From JAFLCM01 sp046154665 (GTDB lineage Bacteria > Planctomycetota > Phycisphaerae > Phycisphaerales > UBA1924), in the NCBI GenBank assembly GCA_046154665.1, contig JBJXFG010000055.1:62001-126000 (forward strand): a stretch of DNA of 64,000 nt. Reading direction: 5' to 3'. Within the stretch, counting starts at the first letter, position 1. Every line of letters begins with the position of its first letter. A model generated the notes under the pieces. It saw only the letters and a list, made by a program, of their open reading frames with translations. It did no database searches and had not been told where the DNA came from. A program made the translations under genes and the position numbers. Of this stretch, positions 58,744-64,000 are shown piece by piece.

Positions 58744-59940
58744 TCAGAACGCCCCCTGCCTCTCCCAGAACCGCAACCAGTTCAGGTGCGTGAACCCGTC
58801 GATCTCGTCCTCGCTCCAGTTGCGGGCCCGCAGGCCGGCGGCGAGGCGTGACAGGTGCTCGGGGCGTTCGATGCCGTCGCACATCTGGGCGGCGCTGAAG
58901 CCGCCGTCCATGTCGCTTCCCAGGCCAACGGCCCGCTTATGCCCCGCGACGGCGCACACGTGCTCGACGTGGTCGAGTGCGTGGTCGATGGTGGGGGGGT
59001 GTGACGGACGCGCGGGCGTGGGCTGTCCCCCGGCGTTGGTCGCGGCGAGCGCGGGCTGCGCCGCGTGCGCCGGCGCGGGCCTCAAAAACTTCTCGAAGAG
59101 ATTGAGCCCGATCACCCCGCCGCGCCTGGCGATCTCGAAGATGGTGCCGTCGCGCAGGTGGCGCTGGTTCTTGCCGTTGAGGTCGCCGCCGAGGAGTTCG
59201 CGGCCGTTCGAGTGGCTGGCCATCACCGGGCGATCGGTCAGCGTGAGCATTTCGTCGCAGGCGCGGTCGCTCAGGTGCGAGAGGTCGTGGACCAGCCGGT
59301 GCGCGTCGATGGCGCGGATCATCTCTCGGCCCAGCGCGGAGAGCCCCTCGCGCTCGGTGCAGCCCGTGATGACCTCGCCCATGTTTCCCTGGGCATAGCG
59401 GGACGACTTCGCCCACGCCAGTCCGACGGCGCACACGCCGCGTGACTTCCACCATTCAAGATCATCGGGCGAGCGGATCGAGTCGGCACCTTCCACCAGA
59501 ATCCCGAAGTGCGGCCCGTTCTCGGCCAGCCGCAGGGCGCGGGCGGCGATCGGCGTCGGGACCACTTCGCTCACCCCCATCCCGCCGCGGATCTCGCCCA
59601 CGCCCGAATCCGTTTTCAGGCATCGCGGGAGGTCGAGCTTGATGAGCCCCCGGTCGCGCCAGGTCTCGTAGACCTCGAGTTGGGCGCGCCCACGCCGCGC
59701 CGCCCCGTCGATGTCGCCCGCGCGGTACTGCTCCGGGCCGAGTGAAGAGGCGGGGGTGTCGGCGTTCACCTGCTCGATGAAGATGGTGGCGAGCGCGAAC
59801 GCCACGCCGCCGGTGTTGAGCGAAGGCAGCGTCACCGCGGCGGGCGGCCACGGCTTGGTGGCCCGCTCAGGCGGCGCGGTCATGTCGCGGCCGTGGACGG
59901 CGAGGCAGGCGAGGTCGAGGTGGGCGTCGAACCAGATCAT
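58744..59940 (-). CDS. Membrane dipeptidase family M19
   Basis: 398 residues, no signal peptide. The dinuclear zinc ligands are all visible: FDAHLDLACL (His, Asp), ILVEGADSI (Glu), HDLSHLSDRA (His), ASHSNGREL (His), and the substrate-site GLGSDMDGGFS (Asp). M19 enzymes hydrolyse dipeptides, including those with a D-residue at the C-terminal position, so a role in recycling peptidoglycan or other peptides fits. A Pro/Ala-rich loop of about 30 residues (AHAAQPALAATNAG) is inserted in the later half. Confidence 0.92.
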   Translation of the reverse strand: MIWFDAHLDLACLAVHGRDMTAPPERATKPWPPAAVTLPSLNTGGVAFALATIFIEQVNADTPASSLGPEQYRAGDIDGAARRGRAQLEVYETWRDRGLIKLDLPRCLKTDSGVGEIRGGMGVSEVVPTPIAARALRLAENGPHFGILVEGADSIRSPDDLEWWKSRGVCAVGLAWAKSSRYAQGNMGEVITGCTEREGLSALGREMIRAIDAHRLVHDLSHLSDRACDEMLTLTDRPVMASHSNGRELLGGDLNGKNQRHLRDGTIFEIARRGGVIGLNLFEKFLRPAPAHAAQPALAATNAGGQPTPARPSHPPTIDHALDHVEHVCAVAGHKRAVGLGSDMDGGFSAAQMCDGIERPEHLSRLAAGLRARNWSEDEIDGFTHLNWLRFWERQGAF

Positions 59941-60008
59941 CGGATGGGCGGTGTGTGTGGGTAAGTCGCTCGGCGCTCAAAGGCGACACGCGCGACGCGG
60001 ATCGAGCA

Positions 60009-60075
60009 GGGAATAGGGTGTAGGGTATCGGGTGTGGTGAAAAACCTGTGCGCGCTACACCCTAAACCCTATCCC
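60009..60075. repeat. Inverted repeat built on TAGGGT
   Basis: GGGAATAGGGTGTAGGGTAT (60009-60028) faces TACACCCTAAACCCTATCCC (60056-60075). A related imperfect element is at 3265-3336. It lies in the gap between the dipeptidase and DUF4287 genes. Confidence 0.75.
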
Positions 60076-60142
60076 GGAAACCCTTTGAGTTTTCCATCGC
60101 CGCGCGCGTTGCGCCGCCGCGGTGAGCGGCATGGGGGTCCCC

Positions 60143-61099
60143 TCAAGCATCCCGCGCGAACGCCTGCTTCAGCCAGCCTTCGACCTGTGCGTCGATATCC
60201 TCGACGCGGGCGATCTCGATGCGGTGGGTGATGCGGTCTTTCTTGGCGAGGCCGCCGGTGTCGATCAGGCGGCCGGTGGCCTTCACCTCGCCCAGGGCCA
60301 GGCCGAGATCGACGCGACCGTTCGCGGCGACCTTGAGCTGCGCCACGACGTGGTTGCGGTAGATCGGCACGATGGTCTTGCACGGGCAGGCGCGGACGCC
60401 GTCGCCCAGGCTCAGGCACACCGCGAGCAGCCGCTCGAACACCGGCTTGAGCGCGGCTTTCCTGCCGGCGAGTTGCTCCTCGACGTACCGCTCCGCCGCT
60501 TCGAGGTAGAGGTTGGGGTCAAGGTCTTCCGCGCCGCGTCCTTCCGCCCTCTCGGCGATCCACCACGCCGAGTTGGTGCCCATGCCGTGGCGCGCCTTGA
60601 GGAACTCGACGCGGGCGCTCAGCCCGCCCGGGCACTGGGTCTTGACGAGATCAACCCACTCATCGAGCGACCGCCCGGTCTTGGGCTTGAGCTCCGCCAC
60701 CCAGTCGACCATCATCCGCACGCTTGGGTGGACGCTGAAGCGGCCCGACGACGAGACTTGGGCAGCGGAAGAAGCGGGAGCGACGGTTGACTTTGCCGAC
60801 GAGCCGCCGGCCATCTTTGAGAATCGACCCGCGTCGGCGGCTTTGGGAGCCTGGACGGTGCCACCGGGCGCGGCGGCGGACTTCGATGCAGGCTTGGGGG
60901 GGGACTTGGCGGGGGGCTTGGCGGGGGCCTTGGGGACAACCGGTGCTGGGGACTTGGCGGAAACCTTCGCCTTTGTCGAAGACGTCGACTTCCCGCCCGC
61001 GGGAGCCTTCGCCGCGACGGCCTTCGGCCCGGCCGAAGCCGCCTTGCGAGGGGCCTTCGCGGCGCTGGACTTCACCGGCTTCTTGCGGGTCGTGGGCAT
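60143..61099 (-). CDS. DUF4287/DUF5655 protein with histone-H1-like Lys/Ala/Pro tail
   Basis: 318 residues from ATG 61099. Residues 1-115 are a low-complexity basic region (TTRKKPVKSSAAKAPRKAAS, KAPAKPPAKSPPKPASKS), like histone H1 or bacterial Hc1-type tails. Then DUF4287 (GRSLDEWVDLVKTQCPGGL, EFLKARHGMGTNSAWWIAER) and DUF5655 (LGDGVRACPCKTIVPIYRNH, VDLGLALGEVKATGRLI, THRIEIARVEDIDAQVEGWL) follow. The functions of both domains are unknown. The tail suggests nucleic-acid binding. Fusion of the two DUFs is known in bacteria; the long basic tail is less usual. Confidence 0.8.
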   Translation of the reverse strand: MPTTRKKPVKSSAAKAPRKAASAGPKAVAAKAPAGGKSTSSTKAKVSAKSPAPVVPKAPAKPPAKSPPKPASKSAAAPGGTVQAPKAADAGRFSKMAGGSSAKSTVAPASSAAQVSSSGRFSVHPSVRMMVDWVAELKPKTGRSLDEWVDLVKTQCPGGLSARVEFLKARHGMGTNSAWWIAERAEGRGAEDLDPNLYLEAAERYVEEQLAGRKAALKPVFERLLAVCLSLGDGVRACPCKTIVPIYRNHVVAQLKVAANGRVDLGLALGEVKATGRLIDTGGLAKKDRITHRIEIARVEDIDAQVEGWLKQAFARDA

Positions 61100-61211
61100 C
61101 ACTCTATCGTCACGCAAACGCGCCGGAAACACAAGCGGGCCTCGCCGACACCCGCTGGCGGCTCCGCTCCGCGTTCTTGGCGCTTCCGCGGTGAAGTGTC
61201 TCAAAAAGAAG

Positions 61212-61256
61212 CGCACCGAAAAGCAAGCACCCCTCGGGCATCGGCCCGAGGGGTGC
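61212..61256 (-). terminator. Intrinsic terminator downstream of the small exported protein
   Basis: A perfect 13-bp stem (61227-61239 with 61244-61256, GCACCCCTCGGGC/GCCCGAGGGGTGC) with a 4-base loop, then on the minus strand TTGCTTTTC. It is 86 bases past the stop of the gene at 61342. Confidence 0.8.
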
Positions 61257-61341
61257 CATGATTTCGACCAGCCAGGAGACTCGTAAGGCTGGGCGGTTCA
61301 GTTGGATGCAGTCACGTTCCGCGGGCCGGCGACACCCCGCT

Positions 61342-61827
61342 TTAGGCGGGGCCGGTGAGCTCGTCGGCCTTGGTGTTGATGGCCTGCTTGGCTGCGGCGG
61401 TCGCGGTGTTCACGGTGTTGAGCGCCGCATCACGGGCCTGCTGGACCTGGGTGATCAGGGCCGGATCGGCGTTCTGCTTGGTCAACTGCGCGATGGTCCG
61501 CACGGCGATCTTCCGCACCTCGCGACGCCCACGCTCGGCGGCCTCTTCGACGGCACGCTTGCCGACGCGGGCGGCACCGAGAATCGCCCGGTCCGGGGCG
61601 TTCTTGCCGTCGAGCTCGACCATGCGATCGATGGCGCGGGTCTGGCGGGTGGTGATGGCCGTGGTCGAACGGGTGGCGGCGTCGTTCATCGCCTGGATGC
61701 GTGCCGGCACATCGACGGCCTGCGTCGTGCTCTGGGCCCGGGCGTTGCCAACCCCGACGCCCAGCGAGAGGGCCACGGCGGCGAGAACGGTGAGAATGCG
61801 ACTGCGGAGACTGATGGCGAGGCTCAT
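61342..61827 (-). CDS. Small exported helical protein, unknown function
   Basis: 161 residues from ATG 61827; AAAGGA 4 bases upstream. Signal peptide SRILTVLAAVALSLGVGVGNARAQ. The mature part is almost all helix with regular Ala/Thr spacing (PARIQAMNDAATRSTTAITT, VQQARDAALNTVNTATAAAK), so it may form a coiled coil in the periplasm, a lipoprotein-like spacer or a partner of another protein. No family is recognised. A stem without T-run overlaps the stop. Confidence 0.7.
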   Translation of the reverse strand: MSLAISLRSRILTVLAAVALSLGVGVGNARAQSTTQAVDVPARIQAMNDAATRSTTAITTRQTRAIDRMVELDGKNAPDRAILGAARVGKRAVEEAAERGRREVRKIAVRTIAQLTKQNADPALITQVQQARDAALNTVNTATAAAKQAINTKADELTGPA

Positions 61828-62034
61828 GGTGTGTCCTTTCAAGAGTGTGGCGGAAAGTTCGACCGATGGGCTGAGGGAAGTTCCGGCGGAAACCGGATGC
61901 CCGGCCCGACCCCAGCCCAACGCGGCGACGCGCGACCTATTGCCGGATTTCGTGGCCCCGGTCGCTCGCGGAATCCCCGCGGTTTTCAGGACGTCACGAC
62001 GCCGCCGCGTACCGTTCGACACAGGAGCCGATGT

Positions 62035-63270
62035 ATGGAACATGTCTCGGACGCACGCGCTTTGTATGTGAGGCGACGCTGGCAGCACGCCGTCATGGCG
62101 AGCGGTTCCGATCGACACATCGCGCTCTACGGCGGCGGTCGGCACACGCGTTGGCTGCTCGAGCGCGTGTTGAGTGAGCGCGAGCGTGCCGCGATCGCGG
62201 TGATTCTCGACGACTCGGCGCGCGAAGAGGCCGCCCCGATCGCGGGTGTGCCCGTGAAACGACCTGACGCGGTGGATGCGCGGCGCTTCGGCGTGGTGGT
62301 GGCGTCGTCGGACGGTTTCGAGCCTCAACTGCTGCTCCGTGCCGCCGCATGGTCCTCGCGGGCCGGTGGTGCGGAGGTGCCGCGGGTCGTCGGGCTCTAC
62401 GAGGGTCTGCCGGCGGGCCCTTATGACGGCGGCCACGAGCCCATGTTCGCGGAGTTGGTCGAAGACCCGCGCGACCCGGCGGTGGTGGTCGAAGAACGCT
62501 TCGGCCCACTGACGATCATTCGACGACTTCCAGCCGCACCCTCGCTTGAGACTGAAACGCTGCCGATCCCGCCGCGAGGACGCCGAAGCGGCTACGACGG
62601 CGACGATGCGTGGTACCTCTCAAGCGGCGAAGCCGATGCGCGGGCCGTGATCTCGTGCGTGTGCGAGCACGCCGGCCCAACGTGGTCGCCTGAAGAAGTG
62701 CTCGAGTGGGGCTGCTCCAGCGGCCGCGTGCTTCGGCACATGCCGACGCTTCTGCCCGAGCGTTCGTACGCCAACTTCTGGGGCTGCGACATCGACGCGA
62801 CGAGCACCCAGTGGGCGGCGACGCACCTGAGCCCGCCGCTAAAGATCTTCCGCAGCGGGCTGATGCCGCCGCTGCCGTTCGAGTCGGGCTCGATGGACCT
62901 GATCTACGCGATCAGCGTGTTCACGCACATCGCCGAGCACTGGGACACATGGCTGATGGAGCTGCGGCGCGTGGTCCGCCCGGGCGGGTATGTGTTCGTC
63001 TCGATCAACGACGAGCGGGTGTGGGACCTGTGCGGCCGCCAGCCGAACTGCTACGTCGCCCGCCTGAGCCCGCGTCTGGACTTTGCTTCGCCGATGCGCG
63101 ACGACTTCATCGCCCAGGGCTCCGGCCCGCACGCGCAGAGTTTCTGGTCAACCCAAGGCGTGCGGCGACGCTGGGCCTTCGCGTTCGACGTGCGCGGCTT
63201 CACGCCGGGCGCGATCGGTTCGCTGCAGACCGGGGTGGTGCTGCAGCGCCCTGTTGAGATTCCGTATTAG
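62035..63270 (+). CDS. SAM-dependent methyltransferase with N-terminal Rossmann-like domain
   Basis: 411 residues from ATG 62035 with AGGAG 7 bases upstream. The first 130 residues look like a nucleotide-binding fold (HIALYGGGRHTRWLLERVL, FGVVVASSDGFEPQLLL), as in sugar-metabolism or amidotransferase partners. From about residue 215 a class I methyltransferase follows: VLEWGCSSGRVLRHMPTLLP (motif I), WGCDIDATSTQWAATHL, GSMDLIYAISVFTHI and LRRVVRPGGYVFVSI. It probably modifies a glycan or lipid-linked intermediate, to judge from its neighbours in the window, but the substrate is not seen. Confidence 0.82.
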   Translation: MEHVSDARALYVRRRWQHAVMASGSDRHIALYGGGRHTRWLLERVLSERERAAIAVILDDSAREEAAPIAGVPVKRPDAVDARRFGVVVASSDGFEPQLLLRAAAWSSRAGGAEVPRVVGLYEGLPAGPYDGGHEPMFAELVEDPRDPAVVVEERFGPLTIIRRLPAAPSLETETLPIPPRGRRSGYDGDDAWYLSSGEADARAVISCVCEHAGPTWSPEEVLEWGCSSGRVLRHMPTLLPERSYANFWGCDIDATSTQWAATHLSPPLKIFRSGLMPPLPFESGSMDLIYAISVFTHIAEHWDTWLMELRRVVRPGGYVFVSINDERVWDLCGRQPNCYVARLSPRLDFASPMRDDFIAQGSGPHAQSFWSTQGVRRRWAFAFDVRGFTPGAIGSLQTGVVLQRPVEIPY

Positions 63271-64000
63271 TCGCCCAGCGATTTCAGCACGTTCTTCCCG
63301 CTCGGCAGCGGGGCCTGCGGCATGCCGGGCTCGGGGATTGAGGCGTCGATGCTCGCGACCATCGGGGTGACGATCACGGTGCCGCCACCGACGGTCGCCG
63401 CGGCGAGGGCGGGCTCGGGTCGGCGGCGCTTGGGTCGATCGTCTTCGGGCGTCTGCTGGCGACGGTAGATGACCGCGGCGGAGAAGAGCAGCAGCGCGGT
63501 GAGGCCGCCGTAGATCGCCGCGAAGAGCGAGAGGCGCGGGTCTTCGACGGGCTCGCTCGCCGAGGCGGCGCCGGTGGCGATGACAGTCGACGACTTGTCG
63601 GCCCGCACCGTGGCGTTCTCGTTGGCGAAGCCGATCATGGTGGTCGCGAGCGTGTCCAGCGCGAGCGCCGCGCGGTCGAAGCCGGGGTGCTTCAGGCTCA
63701 GCTTGAGCTTGCCGGGCATGGTGGCGTCGATGTCGAGATTGGCCCGCAGGTGCGTATCGAGGGCCGTCGCGGTGCCCAGGTCCGTGAACCCGCGCATGTT
63801 CATACGCTCGGCGGCGCGCTCGAGCAGACGCTCGTCCTTGGGAAGCTCGGCGATGTACCCGCCCCACGCGTCCTGCTGTTCCTTGGTGGGCGTCTCCTGG
63901 CGGTCGTCGATGCCCAGGGTCATGGTGGCCACGGCGGTCGGCTTCTTGAAGGCCCCGGCGACCTGCCACGCGATCCCGCCGCAGATCGCGAGCGCCACCG
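63267..64000 (-). CDS. Membrane protein with Wzz-like features, 5' end outside window
   Basis: The frame is open to the right edge; the GTG at 63998 may be internal. A residual hydrophobic segment at the start (LAICGGIAWQVAGAF) and a second (LSLFAAIYGGLTALLLFSAAVI) flank a helical middle (DERLLERAAERM, LSLKHPGFDRAALALDTLAT), the two-helix plus periplasmic-domain layout of polysaccharide co-polymerases. The C-terminal tail is polar and Pro-rich (EDDRPKRRRPEP). The stop overlaps the stop of the convergent methyltransferase by 4 bases. Confidence 0.6.
   Translation of the reverse strand, partial: VALAICGGIAWQVAGAFKKPTAVATMTLGIDDRQETPTKEQQDAWGGYIAELPKDERLLERAAERMNMRGFTDLGTATALDTHLRANLDIDATMPGKLKLSLKHPGFDRAALALDTLATTMIGFANENATVRADKSSTVIATGAASASEPVEDPRLSLFAAIYGGLTALLLFSAAVIYRRQQTPEDDRPKRRRPEPALAAATVGGGTVIVTPMVASIDASIPEPGMPQAPLPSGKNVLKSLGD

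Noticed and set aside
1..64000. CRISPR arrays, complete insertion sequences, rRNA genes
   Set aside because: No regularly spaced direct repeats with unique spacers, no transposase motif and no rRNA-like sequence were seen; the repeats present are isolated palindromes.

Overview
The window reads as chromosomal DNA of a GC-rich planctomycete, most likely class Phycisphaerae. The signs are exported proteins with C-terminal dockerin-like calcium repeats, a PEP-CTERM protein with the PAPGA-type sorting signal, a large FlgK/FlgL/FliW/CsrA/flagellin block, a two-subunit-type topoisomerase VI A gene, and many short palindromic dispersed repeats. Most lineage and function calls rest on motif recognition by eye; no database search was possible.

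Layout. Bases 1-7989 hold the 3' end of a GT4 glycosyltransferase, two exported proteins of unknown function, rpsT, tRNA-Arg(ACG), an SGNH hydrolase with a dockerin, an exported alpha/beta hydrolase, and a SLOG-like/nucleotidyl-cyclase fusion. Bases 8015-13352 are a manganese/zinc-type ABC importer (binding protein, ATPase, and two permeases fused in one frame) divergent from a DtxR/MntR-type regulator. Bases 13468-15823 pair a TetR regulator with a divergent methanethiol S-methyltransferase (MddA-like) gene across a doubled operator. An orphan topoisomerase VI A gene lies at 16114-17268.

Bases 17804-33597 are flagellar: flgK, flgL, fliW, csrA, three flagellins and a fourth flagellin-like gene that has lost the usual termini. 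Between flgK and flgL sits a lower-GC interruption that carries a bacterial gasdermin (19960-20763), a sulfotransferase-like gene and a PEP-CTERM protein. The gasdermin has no protease gene beside it, unlike most described bacterial gasdermins, and is the most notable defence-type finding.

Bases 33713-50168 are mixed: a huge beta-propeller-like dockerin protein, an AbgT transporter, xseA, a zinc-ribbon membrane protein, a transsulfuration enzyme, HU, a HepT/MntA toxin-antitoxin pair, DinB, DUF1294, ispD, a PIN/UPF0175 pair and a GT9 glycosyltransferase. Bases 50304-64000 hold three envelope or exported proteins, lysS, an AAA ATPase, an M19 dipeptidase, a histone-H1-like-tailed DUF4287/DUF5655 protein, a small exported helical protein, a SAM methyltransferase and a truncated membrane protein.

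A second theme is mobile palindromes. At least four inverted-repeat elements with arms of about 24 bases occur (15953, 38568, 44937, 56698). One of them is exactly 87 bp long and is inserted in frame inside lysS. A different 97-bp two-hairpin element occurs in opposite orientations at 9054 and 47353; the first copy is read through as part of the linker that joins the two metal permeases. These resemble the logic of Rickettsia palindromic elements, which become protein-coding when they insert in frame.
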